Assembly (NCBI RefSeq): GCF_001015195.1 | Contig: NZ_LDES01000094.1 | Location: forward strand, 1-64,000 | Length of the DNA stretch: 64,000 nucleotides | DNA from: Sphingomonas sp. Y57 | Lineage (GTDB): Bacteria > Pseudomonadota > Alphaproteobacteria > Sphingomonadales > Sphingomonadaceae | Direction of reading: 5' to 3' | In this document: piece after piece, positions 9,304 to 18,523 of the stretch | Numbering within the stretch: the stretch's first letter is position 1 | Layout of the letters: each line of letters starts with the position of its first letter | The notes under the pieces: model-generated | Databases searched by the model: none | The model's input: only the letters and a program-made list of their open reading frames with translations | What the model was told of the DNA's origin: nothing | Position numbers and translations under genes: made by a program

Positions 9304-10689
9304 ATGGACCACAATGCGAATCCGGCAGCGCCCTGGCGTGCAGAGGCGCGCGCGCTTCTGTCGCTCGCGATGCCGCTGGTGATCGGCAATCTCGGCTGGT
9401 CGGCGATCGCGGCCACCGATCTGCTGCTGCTCGGCCGGCTGGGGCCCGATGCGGTGGCGGCGGGATCGCTCGCACTCAACCTCTACCAGGCGTTCCTGGT
9501 GTTCGGCATCGGCCTGACCACTGCAGCGTCGCCGCTGATCGCCAGCGAGCGGGGGCGCCGGCTGCACTCCGTCCGCGACATCCGCCGCACCGTTCGCCAG
9601 ACGATCTGGGCGGCGGCCATCCTCTGCCTGCCGGCCTGGGCATTGCTGTGGCATGCCGAGCCGATCCTGATCCTGATCGGCCAGGACCCCGAATTGTCGG
9701 CGCAGGCCGCGACGCTGATCCACGCGCTGCAATGGGGCCTGCTGCCCTATTTCGTCTTTCTCGTCCTGCGCAACTATGTGTCGGCCCTCGAACGGCCGAT
9801 CTGGGGCGTGCTTGTCACCCTCGCGACGGTGCCGTTCAACGCACTGGCGGGCTGGGTCCTGATCTTCGGCCATCTCGGCTTTCCGGCGATGGGCCTGCAC
9901 GGTGCCGGGGTCGCCAGCCTGCTGACCTCGATCTTCATGGGCGTCGGCATGACGCTGGTGGTGACGACGCATCGCCGGTTTCGCCGCTACCACCTGTTCG
10001 GCCGCTTCTGGGTGGCCGACTGGAGCCGGCTGCGCACCGTCTGGAGGATCGGCCTGCCGATCGCCTTCACCGTGGGCTTCGAGGTGACGGTGTTCAACGC
10101 GGCGGTGTTCCTGATGGGGCTGATCGGCCGCGCCGAGCTGGCCGCCCACGCCGTCGCCATCCAGATCGCGGCGCTGTGCTTCATGGTGCCCATGGGGATC
10201 GGCCAGGCCGCCACGGTCCGCGTCGGCTATGCCCATGGCCGGCGCGACCGGGCGGCGATCGGCCGCGCCGGCTGGCTGGCCCTCGGCCTCGGCACCGCCT
10301 TCGCCGCCGGCACCGCCACCCTGCTGATCACCGTCCCCCGCACCCTGATCGGGGGCTTCATCGATCTCGACCTCCCCTCCAACGCGCCGGTGATCGGCTA
10401 TGCCATATCCTTCCTGGCGATCGCGGCGCTGTTCCAGCTCGTCGACGCAACCCAGGCGATCGGCGCGGGCGTGCTGCGCGGGCTCCAGGATACGCGCATG
10501 CCGATGATCTTCGCTGCGATCGGCTATTGGGTGATCGGGATCGGCACCGGCACCATCCTCGCCTTCCCGATGAAGATGGGGGGTGTCGGCATCTGGCTTG
10601 GCCTTGCCACCGGGCTGGGGGTGGTGGCGGTCCTGCTGGTCTGGCGCTGGGGATGGCGGGAGCGGCTGGGTCTCCTTCCCGCCGCCTGA
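9304..10689 (+). CDS. MATE family multidrug/metabolite efflux transporter
   Basis: 461 aa inner-membrane exporter driven by Na+ or H+. Two homologous halves are visible, each opening with an A-rich helix carrying the family pattern (LAMPLVIGNLGWSAIAATDLLLLGRLG near 20-45, and a matching second half starting about residue 240), twelve hydrophobic segments in all. The ATG at 9304 is taken because the MatE homology starts about 15 residues later. Upstream in-frame codons overlap the end of the previous gene. Probably co-transcribed with the upstream membrane protein. Substrate unknown. Confidence 0.9.
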   Translation: MDHNANPAAPWRAEARALLSLAMPLVIGNLGWSAIAATDLLLLGRLGPDAVAAGSLALNLYQAFLVFGIGLTTAASPLIASERGRRLHSVRDIRRTVRQTIWAAAILCLPAWALLWHAEPILILIGQDPELSAQAATLIHALQWGLLPYFVFLVLRNYVSALERPIWGVLVTLATVPFNALAGWVLIFGHLGFPAMGLHGAGVASLLTSIFMGVGMTLVVTTHRRFRRYHLFGRFWVADWSRLRTVWRIGLPIAFTVGFEVTVFNAAVFLMGLIGRAELAAHAVAIQIAALCFMVPMGIGQAATVRVGYAHGRRDRAAIGRAGWLALGLGTAFAAGTATLLITVPRTLIGGFIDLDLPSNAPVIGYAISFLAIAALFQLVDATQAIGAGVLRGLQDTRMPMIFAAIGYWVIGIGTGTILAFPMKMGGVGIWLGLATGLGVVAVLLVWRWGWRERLGLLPAA

Positions 10690-10789
10690 GGGGCAGTCCG
10701 GAAACAGGCGGACGGACGCACGGCCAAAAAGGCCTCCGGCGGCAAAGCGGCTTTTGCTTGTTCCCTACCTTCTCTATGCAGGCGCCGTT

Positions 10790-11716
10790 ATGACCTTTTC
10801 GCTCCCCCGTCCCCTCCGTCTCGGCACGCGCGGCTCGCCGCTCGCGCTGACCCAGGCCCATATGGTCGTCGCAGCGCTGCGGGCCGCCCATGGCTGGGAT
10901 GAAAGTGCGGTCGAGATCGTCGCGATCAAGACCAGCGGAGACCGCATCCAGGATCGTGCGCTGGCGGAGGTCGGCGGCAAGGCGCTGTGGACCAAGGAAC
11001 TCGACATCGCCCTGGCGGACGGCACGATCGACTTCGCGGTCCACTCGATGAAGGATGTCGAGACCATCCGCCCGGCGGAGATCGTCATCGCCGCGATGCT
11101 TCCCCGCGCCGACGTGCGCGATCGGTTGATCGGCGCTCCCTCGCTGGCCGCACTGCCCCCGGGTGCGCGGGTCGGCACCTCCTCTCCGCGCCGTTCGGCC
11201 CAGGTCCGGCGCGCGCGGCCCGACATCGGGATCGTGCTGTTCCGCGGCAATGTCGACACGCGCCTGGGCAAGCTCGCCGCGGGGGAGGCGGAGGCGACGC
11301 TGCTTGCGGGCGCCGGCCTGATCCGGCTCGGCCGCGACGAGATCGGTCACCCGATCCCGATCGAGGAGATGCTGCCCGCCCCCGCCCAGGCCGCCGTCGG
11401 CGTGGAGACGCTGGCGGAACGCAAGGACGTGCGCGCGCTGCTCGGGGTGATCGACGACGCGCCGACCAATGCCTGCGTCTCTGCCGAACGCGCGTTGCTC
11501 GCCGCGCTCGGCGGCGATTGCCGCTCACCAATCGCGGCGCTGGCCATCCGTTCGGGGGCAGGGCTGCTGCTGCGTGCTGAAATCATGACCGAGGACGGCA
11601 GCGAATGCCGTTCCGGCGAAGCGATGCTGATCGAGACGGGTGACGCCGCCGCGCTGGCCCGCCAGCTGCTCGACGGTGCCTCGCCGCGTCTTCGCGCACT
11701 GTTCACCGGCCCATGA
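10790..11716 (+). CDS. hemC: Hydroxymethylbilane synthase (porphobilinogen deaminase)
   Basis: 308 aa cytoplasmic enzyme that condenses four porphobilinogens into hydroxymethylbilane in heme/siroheme synthesis. Seen: LGTRGSPLAL near 11-20, DFAVHSMKD with the catalytic Asp at 89, GTSSPRRSAQ with the substrate-binding Arg pair, LFRGNVDTRL, and GGDCRSPIAA where C244 is the dipyrromethane cofactor attachment Cys. Start at ATG 10790. It overlaps hemD by four bases, so the two steps of tetrapyrrole ring formation are coupled. Confidence 0.96.
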   Translation: MTFSLPRPLRLGTRGSPLALTQAHMVVAALRAAHGWDESAVEIVAIKTSGDRIQDRALAEVGGKALWTKELDIALADGTIDFAVHSMKDVETIRPAEIVIAAMLPRADVRDRLIGAPSLAALPPGARVGTSSPRRSAQVRRARPDIGIVLFRGNVDTRLGKLAAGEAEATLLAGAGLIRLGRDEIGHPIPIEEMLPAPAQAAVGVETLAERKDVRALLGVIDDAPTNACVSAERALLAALGGDCRSPIAALAIRSGAGLLLRAEIMTEDGSECRSGEAMLIETGDAAALARQLLDGASPRLRALFTGP

Positions 11717-12402
11717 GCCGCCCGCCCCTGTTGATCCTCCGTCCCGAACCGGGCGCGAGCATGACGGCCAAGCGCGCGTTCGGCGAAGGATGGCGTCCGG
11801 TCGTCTCGCCAATCTTCCGGATCGAGCCCGTTGCGTGGGGAGCGCCGCCCGCGGGGGATTATGACGCGTTGTTCGTCACCAGCGCCAATGCGGTGCGCCA
11901 GGCGGGCCAGGCAATCGGGCGCTATGCGGTCATCCCCGCTTATGCGGTCGGCGACGCGACCGCCCGCGCGCTGAAGGCGGCGGGCTTCACCGATATCCGC
12001 ACCGGACGCGGCGACGCGGCGACGATGCTGGAGGCGGCGGCCGAAAATGGCGTCGCCCGCGCGTTGCACCTGGCCGGAGAGGATCATCGCGACACCACGC
12101 TCGACACGATCACGATCGACCGGCGGATCGTCTACCGCAGCGCCGCCATCGAGCGGCTCGGCGAAAAAGCGGTGTCCGCGCTGCGAGAGGGCGGCGGTGC
12201 GGTGCTTCTCCATTCGGGCCGCGCGGCCGAGCATTTCGCGCGGCTGTGCGACGGCGCGCGGATCGGGCGCCGCCATGTGAAGATCGCCGCCCTGGCGCCG
12301 GCCGTGCTGGAAGCCGCAGGCCCCGGCTGGCGCGCGGGGATCGCCGCCGACAAGCCGGATGACGCGGCGCTGCTGGCGGCGGCGGCCCGGCTGTGTCAAT
12401 AA
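11713..12402 (+). CDS. hemD: Uroporphyrinogen-III synthase
   Basis: 229 aa two-lobed protein that closes and inverts ring D of hydroxymethylbilane to give uroporphyrinogen III. This family is poorly conserved. Support comes from the LLILRPEPGA opening, the DALFVTSANAVRQAG segment, the YAVGDATARALKAAGF segment, the later VLLHSGRAAEHFA block and, above all, from position: ATGA overlap with hemC and a mitofilin-like gene 30 bases downstream. Confidence 0.92.
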   Translation: MSRPPLLILRPEPGASMTAKRAFGEGWRPVVSPIFRIEPVAWGAPPAGDYDALFVTSANAVRQAGQAIGRYAVIPAYAVGDATARALKAAGFTDIRTGRGDAATMLEAAAENGVARALHLAGEDHRDTTLDTITIDRRIVYRSAAIERLGEKAVSALREGGGAVLLHSGRAAEHFARLCDGARIGRRHVKIAALAPAVLEAAGPGWRAGIAADKPDDAALLAAAARLCQ

Positions 12403-12432
12403 GATCGGCATCGCAGGAGTAGACACGACCGC

Positions 12433-13299
12433 ATGCCCGAGCCCGCCACCGACTCCGTCTCGCCATCCGTCGATGCCGGCGGTCGTCCGCCGCGCCGATC
12501 CGTGCTGCCGACGCTGCTGGCGCTGATCGTCGCGCTGCTGGTCGGCATGGGCGCGATGGCCTGGCTGTTCCAGCGCTTCGACGAGGTGGCGCAGATCGTC
12601 AAGCCGACCGTCCCGGTGATCGTCCCCCCCGCTCCGCAGCGGCGCCCGGCACTGGTCAACATCGCTCCCCCGCCCGCCGCCGACGTCGTCGAGACGATCG
12701 TCGACCAGCGGATCGAGAGGATCGAGGAGAAGGTCGACGACATCGACGAGCGCACTGCCGCCGCGACGAGCGAAGCACACCGCGCCGAGCGGTTGCTGAT
12801 CGCTTTCGCCGCGCGTCGGGCGATCGATCGCGGAGCGCCGCTCGGCTATCTCGAAGGCGTGCTGCGCGAGCGTTTCGGGCATACCGAACCGCAGGCGGTG
12901 GCGACCGTGATCAGTGCGGGCCGCCAGCCGGTGACGATCGCCCAGCTCCGCGACGGGCTGGATGCGCTGGCCCCGCAGCTCTCCTCGCCCTCTGAAGAAG
13001 CGGGCTGGTGGGAATCGATCCGCCGCGAACTGGACGAGCTGGTGGTGATCCGCCGCGCGGATGTCGCCTCGACCGCGCCCGTCGACCGTTTCGCCCGGGC
13101 GCGCGAGGACCTTGCCGCCGGCCATGTCGACGCCGCACTGGCCGAGATCGCCCGTCTCCCCAACCGCAAGGCGGCGACCGCCTGGATCGTCGCGGCCCGC
13201 CGGTATGTCCAGGCTCGCGCTGCACTCGACCGGATCGAGACCGCCGCACTGCTGGAGCCTGCTCCGCGGCCCGAACCGATCCGGTCGAAGGCCCCCTGA
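12433..13299 (+). CDS. Mitofilin/Mic60-like inner membrane protein
   Basis: 288 aa. A short Pro-rich cytoplasmic N-terminus is followed by one transmembrane helix at about 25-47, a Pro/Val-rich linker (50-78), a coiled-coil-prone segment (IERIEEKVDDIDERTAAATSEA, about 90-115) and an alpha-helical C-terminal region. Alphaproteobacterial Mic60 homologues, ancestral to the mitochondrial cristae organiser, sit just behind hemD and have this architecture, including a C-terminal helical module. It is shorter than many Mic60 proteins, so the coiled coil is reduced. The alternative name HemX-like refers to the same position. Function in this organism is inferred. Confidence 0.75.
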   Translation: MPEPATDSVSPSVDAGGRPPRRSVLPTLLALIVALLVGMGAMAWLFQRFDEVAQIVKPTVPVIVPPAPQRRPALVNIAPPPAADVVETIVDQRIERIEEKVDDIDERTAAATSEAHRAERLLIAFAARRAIDRGAPLGYLEGVLRERFGHTEPQAVATVISAGRQPVTIAQLRDGLDALAPQLSSPSEEAGWWESIRRELDELVVIRRADVASTAPVDRFARAREDLAAGHVDAALAEIARLPNRKAATAWIVAARRYVQARAALDRIETAALLEPAPRPEPIRSKAP

Positions 13300-13364
13300 T
13301 TCAGCGATTCTCCTCCCTTCCCGGGAATAGGCTCGCTACAGTTCCGCTCCCCTGAAGGAGGGGA

Positions 13365-13535
13365 TCAGAAATCCACCGCTATGCCCTTGAGCTCCCAGTC
13401 GCCATAACGGGTGGGATCGGGCCCGTCCCGACCGCCGGACTCCGCCGCCGGCTTGATCGGTTCGGGCTGTGGCACGGGCGGATTGGGCGACAGATGCGCC
13501 GGGGGCTTCACATGGGGCGGGCGTTTGCCGGACAT
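13365..13535 (-). CDS. DUF1674 / SdhAF4-like succinate dehydrogenase assembly factor
   Basis: 56 aa, ending in DPTRYGDWELKGIAVDF, which is the conserved C-terminal signature of DUF1674 (SdhAF4). In mitochondria this protein binds the flavinated SdhA subunit before it joins SdhB. The N-terminal half is Pro-rich and probably disordered. ATG at 13535 follows an AAAGGAAC Shine-Dalgarno; an in-frame extension of 18 residues upstream is not family-like. It is divergent from htpX, with no sdh genes in the window. Confidence 0.85.
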   Translation of the reverse strand: MSGKRPPHVKPPAHLSPNPPVPQPEPIKPAAESGGRDGPDPTRYGDWELKGIAVDF

Positions 13536-13618
13536 GGGATCGTTCCTTTCGGCGCCCGCATGATTGAACCGGGCGACATTTCTCCCCACATTGTGCGGTG
13601 AAGGAGCAAAGGCAAGAG

Positions 13619-14572
13619 ATGAACATGCTGAAGACGACGATGCTGCTGGCGGCGCTCACCGCGCTGTTCATGGCGCTCGGCTTTACGATCGGCGGGACCG
13701 GCGGAGCGATGATCGCGCTGGTCGTCGCGGCCGGCATGAACCTCTTCACCTTCTGGAATGCCGACAGCATTGTCCTGAGGATGCACGGCGCGCGCGAGGT
13801 CGACGCGCAGAGCTGCCCCGAATTCGTCGGGCTGGTTGCCGGATTGGCGCGGCGCGCCAACCTGCCGATGCCGCGGGTCTACATCATCGACAGCGAGCAC
13901 CCCAACGCTTTCGCCACGGGCCGCAACCCAGAGAATGCGGCAGTCGCCGCGACCACCGGCCTGCTCGCTATCCTGAACCGTGACGAGATCGAGGGCGTGA
14001 TGGCGCACGAGCTGGCCCACGTCCGCAACCGCGACACGCTGATCATGACGATGACCGCGACTATTGCCGGCGCGATCTCCATGCTCGCCAATTTCGGCAT
14101 GTTCTTCGGAGCCGGCCGCGATCGCGATGGCGGCCAGGTGCTGGCGACCATCCTGGCCGTGTTCGTCGCCCCCTTCGCGGCGATGATCGTCCAGCTCGCC
14201 ATCAGCCGCGCCCGTGAATATGGCGCGGATCGCGGCGGGGCCGAGATTTCGGGCAAGCCCCGCGCGCTTGCCTCTGCGCTCGCCAAGCTGGCCAGTGGAG
14301 CCGCACACACCCCCAATCCGGTGGTTGAGCGCAACCCGGCCGCGGCGGCGCTCTACATCGTTCCGGGAATGAGGCGTGGCGGCGACAGCCTGTTCGCCAC
14401 CCACCCGGCGACCGAGAACCGCATCGCTCACCTGGAGTCGATCGCCAACGAGATGGGTATACTGACCCCCTCGCCCAATTTTGCGGCACTCTCGGAACGG
14501 CAACCGGGCGGAACCTCCGTGCCCCGCACTCGCCGCCGCTCCAGCGCGCTCGATCCCCACGGGCGCGGTTGA
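13619..14572 (+). CDS. htpX: Zinc metalloprotease HtpX
   Basis: 317 aa membrane-bound M48 protease that degrades misfolded inner-membrane proteins. Seen: two N-terminal hydrophobic segments, HELAH at 130-134 (zinc site and catalytic Glu) inside the next conserved helix, two further hydrophobic segments, and [14 protein letters not shown] carrying the third zinc ligand. ATG 13619 is preceded by an AAGGAG 12 bases away; a GTG at 13598 would add seven residues. The last 40 residues (Pro/Ser/Arg-rich) are a tail not seen in E. coli HtpX. Confidence 0.94.
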   Translation: MNMLKTTMLLAALTALFMALGFTIGGTGGAMIALVVAAGMNLFTFWNADSIVLRMHGAREVDAQSCPEFVGLVAGLARRANLPMPRVYIIDSEHPNAFATGRNPENAAVAATTGLLAILNRDEIEGVMAHELAHVRNRDTLIMTMTATIAGAISMLANFGMFFGAGRDRDGGQVLATILAVFVAPFAAMIVQLAISRAREYGADRGGAEISGKPRALASALAKLASGAAHTPNPVVERNPAAAALYIVPGMRRGGDSLFATHPATENRIAHLESIANEMGILTPSPNFAALSERQPGGTSVPRTRRRSSALDPHGRG

Positions 14573-14582
14573 TCTCCCCACT

Positions 14583-14656
14583 TCCGTTCGTCCCGAGCGA
14601 AGTCGAGGGACGTCGGCATGCGCGAACGTGTCTCGACTTCGCTCGACACGAACGGA
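14583..14656. repeat. Inverted repeat of TCGAGCGAAGTCGAG type
   Basis: Two 28-base arms (14583-14610 and 14629-14656) match in inverted orientation at 24 of 28 positions and are separated by 18 bases. The arm core is CGAGCGAAGTCGAG flanked by CCGTTCGT. It lies in the 134-base space between htpX and the methyltransferase. Words of this kind recur in intergenic spacers of sphingomonad genomes, so it is probably a dispersed REP-like element that also forms a hairpin. Confidence 0.75.
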
Positions 14657-14706
14657 TGGAGTGCAACGCACTTTCCCCCTTGGTCATCCCCGGCTAGGGC
14701 TGGGCG

Positions 14707-15975
14707 GTGACATCTGACTCCACCGGAACCCCCGCCCGCCGCGCCGCGCTGCGGCTGCTCGATGCCGTGCTGCGCCGTGGCCTGCCGCTCGAAGCGGCGA
14801 TGGATGGCGCCTGCGGCGATCTCGACCGCGCCGACGATCGCGGCTTCGCCCACGCCATCGCCGCCGAGGTGCTGCGCCGCACCGCCGATCTCGATGCGCT
14901 GATCGACGGCGCGACCGAACGCCCGCTTCCCGCCGATGCCAAGGCGCGGATGGTGCTGCGCATCGCGCTGGCCCAGGCCCTGGCGCTCGGCACGCCGGGG
15001 CATGCCGCGATCACCACGGTGCTGCCGCTGGTCGACGGCGGCCCGCGCAAGCTGGTCCATGCCGTGTTCGCTGCGGTGATGCGCGACGGTGGCGCGCTTC
15101 CCGATCCGCCGCACCTGCCGCCAGCCGTCGCCGACCGCTGGGCCGCGAGCTGGGGCAAGGATGCCGCCGAGGCGGCCCGCGCGTCGCTCGCCGGTCCGCC
15201 GCCGATCGACCTGACGCTCAAGCCAGACGCCGACACCGCCGACTGGGCCACGCGGCTCGAAGGGCAGAGTTTCGCGCCCGGCCATGTCCGCATCGCGGCG
15301 GGGCGGCGGATCGTCGACCTGCCCGGCTATGACGAGGGCGCCTGGTGGGTGCAGGACATCGCCGCCGCGATCCCCGCGCGGCTGCTCGGTCCGGGCGAGG
15401 GCCGCCGAGCGCTCGACCTCTGCGCGGCGCCCGGCGGCAAGACGATGCAACTCGCCGCCGCCGGCTGGGCGGTGACGGCGGTCGACCTGTCCGAGGCACG
15501 GATGGCGCGGCTCGGCGAGAATCTGGAACGAACCCGCCTTGCCGCCGATACCCGCATCGCCGACGCCGCGCTGTTCGCCGACGGCGCTCCCTATGACGCG
15601 GTGCTGCTGGACGCCCCCTGCTCGGCGACCGGCATCTTCCGCCGTCATCCCGACGTGCTCCACCGCGCCGGTCCGCGCGTCATAGCCGAGGCGGCCGAGC
15701 TGCAGACGCGGCTGATCGACCACGCGGCGGGGCTCGTCGCGCCCGGCGGGCGGCTCGTCTATGCGGTCTGCTCGCTGGAGGCAGACGAGGGCGAGCAGAT
15801 CGCCAAGGCCTTCGCCGCGCGCCATCCCGACTGGCGGATCGACCCGGTCGCGGCGGACGAGCTGCCGCACGGCTTCACGCCCGACAAGGTCGGCCGCGTC
15901 CGGGTCCGCCCCGGGACGCTCGCCGATCGCGGCGGCGCCGACGGCTTCTTCATCGCGCGCTTCCGGCGCGGCTGA
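14707..15975 (+). CDS. rsmB: RsmB-like 16S rRNA (cytosine-5) methyltransferase
   Basis: 422 aa. An N-terminal NusB-like RNA-binding helical domain (about 8-130) is followed by a SAM-dependent m5C methyltransferase domain. Seen: SAM motif ALDLCAAPGGKTMQLA from about 236, motif IV DAPCSATG with C305, and motif VI YAVCSLE with the catalytic C355. By family it methylates C967 of 16S rRNA. The start is a GTG at 14707. It lies 65 bases ahead of rpe in the same direction. The N-terminus is divergent, so assignment to RsmB rather than another Sun-family enzyme rests on the NusB-like domain. Confidence 0.9.
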   Translation: MTSDSTGTPARRAALRLLDAVLRRGLPLEAAMDGACGDLDRADDRGFAHAIAAEVLRRTADLDALIDGATERPLPADAKARMVLRIALAQALALGTPGHAAITTVLPLVDGGPRKLVHAVFAAVMRDGGALPDPPHLPPAVADRWAASWGKDAAEAARASLAGPPPIDLTLKPDADTADWATRLEGQSFAPGHVRIAAGRRIVDLPGYDEGAWWVQDIAAAIPARLLGPGEGRRALDLCAAPGGKTMQLAAAGWAVTAVDLSEARMARLGENLERTRLAADTRIADAALFADGAPYDAVLLDAPCSATGIFRRHPDVLHRAGPRVIAEAAELQTRLIDHAAGLVAPGGRLVYAVCSLEADEGEQIAKAFAARHPDWRIDPVAADELPHGFTPDKVGRVRVRPGTLADRGGADGFFIARFRRG

Positions 15976-16040
15976 TCTACCCCGCCGCGCGGCAGGCCGA
16001 CCTTGCCCCACCATCTTCACCCGGCTAATCGGAACCGATC

Positions 16041-16703
16041 ATGACCAGCCCCGTCCTCATCTCGCCGTCCATCCTCTCCGCCGACTTCGCCAAGCTGGGG
16101 GAGGAGGTCCGCGCGATCGACGCGGCCGGCGCCGACTGGATCCATGTCGACGTGATGGACGGCCATTTCGTCCCCAACATCACGATCGGCCCGGCGGTGG
16201 TGAAAGCGCTGCGCCCGCACACCACCAAGCCGTTCGACGTCCACCTGATGATCTCCCCGGTCGACGCCTTCCTGGAAGATTTCGCCAACGCCGGGGCGGA
16301 CATCATCACGGTCCATCCCGAGGCGGGCCCGCACATCCACCGCACGATCCAGCGGATCAAGGGGCTGGGCAAGAAGGCCGGCGTCTCGCTGAACCCGGCG
16401 ACCCCGGCCAAGATGCTCGACTATATCATCGAGGACGTCGACCTCGTCCTGGTGATGAGCGTCAACCCCGGCTTCGGCGGCCAGAGCTTCATCGAGAGCC
16501 AGCTCCGCAAGATCGAAGCGATCCGCAAGATGATCGACAAGACCGGCAAGGAGATCCACCTGGAGGTCGACGGCGGCGTCGATGCCAATACCGCGCCCCG
16601 CGTGATCGCGGCGGGCGCAACGGCGCTGGTCGCCGGCACCGCCACCTTCCGCGGCGGCCCGTCCCAATATGCCGCCAACATCGCGGGCCTGCGCCAGGCG
16701 TGA
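16041..16703 (+). CDS. rpe: Ribulose-phosphate 3-epimerase
   Basis: 220 aa TIM-barrel enzyme of the pentose phosphate pathway interconverting ribulose 5-phosphate and xylulose 5-phosphate. Seen: [16 protein letters not shown] start, [17 protein letters not shown] with metal-binding His and Asp, [17 protein letters not shown], and [12 protein letters not shown] with the phosphate-binding end VAGTATFRG. Length and motifs are canonical. The gene for the heparinase-like protein starts 10 bases after its stop. Confidence 0.97.
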   Translation: MTSPVLISPSILSADFAKLGEEVRAIDAAGADWIHVDVMDGHFVPNITIGPAVVKALRPHTTKPFDVHLMISPVDAFLEDFANAGADIITVHPEAGPHIHRTIQRIKGLGKKAGVSLNPATPAKMLDYIIEDVDLVLVMSVNPGFGGQSFIESQLRKIEAIRKMIDKTGKEIHLEVDGGVDANTAPRVIAAGATALVAGTATFRGGPSQYAANIAGLRQA

Positions 16704-16713
16704 GCACGGGCGG

Positions 16714-18441
16714 ATGAGCGACACGGGCGGGTCAGGCTTCGACGATCGCGTGGAGCCCGGTCGGCGCCTGATCCGCGTCGAGCACGACCGCAGCCATTCC
16801 CTCGCCGAACGCCTGTCCGGCCGCCTCCACGCGCTGGCGTGGCGGACCCCCGTCCACGGCCTGCGGTTGCGCGGCCGTTATCCGCTCAAGCTCTATGACG
16901 TGCCGCCCGACCCGATCGATGGGCTCGTGCGGCTCGGCGGGGCGATGCTCGACGGCGAGATATTGTGGCATGGCGAAAGCGTCGCGATCGAAAGCTACGA
17001 TTTCCGTCCGCGTGCCATGTCGGCCGCGTTCAGCGACCATCTGCAAAGCTTCGCCTGGCTCCGCGACCTGAACGCCGCAGGTCCGCGCCAGCGCGTCGCA
17101 CCGATCGCCGAACTGCTGACCGGCCGCTGGCTCGGCGCGTTCGGCAAGCAGGTCCACGAGGCCGCCTGGCGCCCCGACCTGTGGGGCCGCCGTATCCTGT
17201 TCTGGGGCTGCCACGCACCGCTGATCATGTCCTCCGACGAGCTGCGCGCGCCGGTGCTCAACGCGCTCAATCGCGGCGCAAAGCACCTCGATCGCTGCGC
17301 CGACAAGGCGGCACCCGGCCTCCCGCGGGTCGCCGCCTGGGCGGGCGTGATCGCGGCAGGTCTGCTGATCCCGGGCGGCGATCTCCGGCAGCTTCACGGA
17401 GAGAAGGGCATGGAGAGGGCGCTGGCCGGCGCGCTGCATGGCGACGGCGGCATCGTCAGCCGATCGCCGGTCGAACAGATGGATCTGGTCGCGCTGCTCG
17501 CCATGCTGCGCCGCTATTACGAGATGCGCGGCCAGCGGCTGCCCGGCCCGATCAGTGATGCCATCGCCCGCGCCGTGCCCCCGCTGCTGGGCCTGACGCT
17601 CGGCGACGGCGGCCTGTCGAGCTGGCAGGGCGCCGCACCGATCGACGGCGGCCGGGTCGATGCGATCGTGGCTGCATCGGGCATCCGGGCACGGCCTCTT
17701 CGCCAGTCGCGCGACTGGGGCTATCAGCGACTGTCGGTTGGCCACAGCCGCATCGTCGCCGATGCAGCCCCGCCGCCGGTCTCCCGCTTCGCCAGTCATG
17801 CCTGTGCCTCGACGCTGGCCTTCGAGATGTCGGACGGGCCCTGGCGGCTGATCGTCAATTGCGGCGGCGGCCGCGGCGCCAACAACGCACTCCACCCCGA
17901 TCTGGCGCAAGCGCTCCGCAGCACCGCGGCCCACTCGACATTGGTGCTGGCCGACAGCAACTCCACCGCGATCCACGGCGACGGCACGCTCGGCAAGGGA
18001 GTGACCGAGGTCGAGGTCGAGCGGCAGGAGGACATGCATGGCAGCAGCATCGACATGCGCCATGACGGCTATGTCCGCCGCTTCGGGTTCAGCCATCGCC
18101 GCCGTATCGTCATCGGCCAGGGTGGGCGCGAGGTGCGGGGCCAGGACATGCTGATCCCCGAGGGACGCCGCGCGCGGGGCGAGGGCGTGGACTATGCGAT
18201 CCGCTTCCACCTCGCGCCCGAGGTCGACGTCTCCGCCACCGCCGACGGCAGCGGCGCGCTGCTGCGCATCGCCGGTGGGGCGCTGTGGCGCTTCCGCGCC
18301 AATGGAGGCGAGGTCGGGATCGAGGACAGCCTCTGGATCGATTCGCGCGGCCGCCCGCAGGCGACCCGCCAGCTCGTCATCGCCGGCACGGCGGCGGCGG
18401 AAGGGATCGACGTGAGCTGGGTGCTCGCCCGGTCGGAATAG
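16714..18441 (+). CDS. Heparinase II/III-like family protein
   Basis: 575 aa. The N-terminal 300 residues form an alpha-helical toroid-like region (GRWLGAFGKQVHEAAWRPDLWGRRILFWG). The C-terminal half has the beta-sandwich lyase region of Hepar_II_III proteins (SDGPWRLIVNCGGGRGANNALHP, then HDGYVRRFGFSHRRRI). Such proteins degrade uronic-acid polysaccharides or, in many alphaproteobacteria, have an unknown envelope role. I see no signal peptide, so a periplasmic role is not supported by the N-terminus. ATG at 16714 is chosen over a longer start that would overlap rpe. It is conserved next to rpe/rsmB in sphingomonads as far as I recall. Confidence 0.8.
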   Translation: MSDTGGSGFDDRVEPGRRLIRVEHDRSHSLAERLSGRLHALAWRTPVHGLRLRGRYPLKLYDVPPDPIDGLVRLGGAMLDGEILWHGESVAIESYDFRPRAMSAAFSDHLQSFAWLRDLNAAGPRQRVAPIAELLTGRWLGAFGKQVHEAAWRPDLWGRRILFWGCHAPLIMSSDELRAPVLNALNRGAKHLDRCADKAAPGLPRVAAWAGVIAAGLLIPGGDLRQLHGEKGMERALAGALHGDGGIVSRSPVEQMDLVALLAMLRRYYEMRGQRLPGPISDAIARAVPPLLGLTLGDGGLSSWQGAAPIDGGRVDAIVAASGIRARPLRQSRDWGYQRLSVGHSRIVADAAPPPVSRFASHACASTLAFEMSDGPWRLIVNCGGGRGANNALHPDLAQALRSTAAHSTLVLADSNSTAIHGDGTLGKGVTEVEVERQEDMHGSSIDMRHDGYVRRFGFSHRRRIVIGQGGREVRGQDMLIPEGRRARGEGVDYAIRFHLAPEVDVSATADGSGALLRIAGGALWRFRANGGEVGIEDSLWIDSRGRPQATRQLVIAGTAAAEGIDVSWVLARSE

Positions 18442-18523
18442 GACGCGCACCGATCGCAGCCGCATTGCGCCCCGTCGGCGGAAGGCGCACCATCATGCCC
18501 GACACCATCACCGGAGAGGCCCC

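Noticed and set aside
7692-9479. Long open frame on the minus strand opposite the membrane protein
   Set aside because: Composition is Arg/Gln/Gly-rich and low complexity, as expected for antisense of a GC-rich gene; the plus-strand protein has clear transmembrane segments.
14428-16020. Minus-strand open frame opposite the RsmB-like gene
   Set aside because: No domain, Arg/Gly/Gln-rich composition; the plus-strand methyltransferase has all catalytic motifs.
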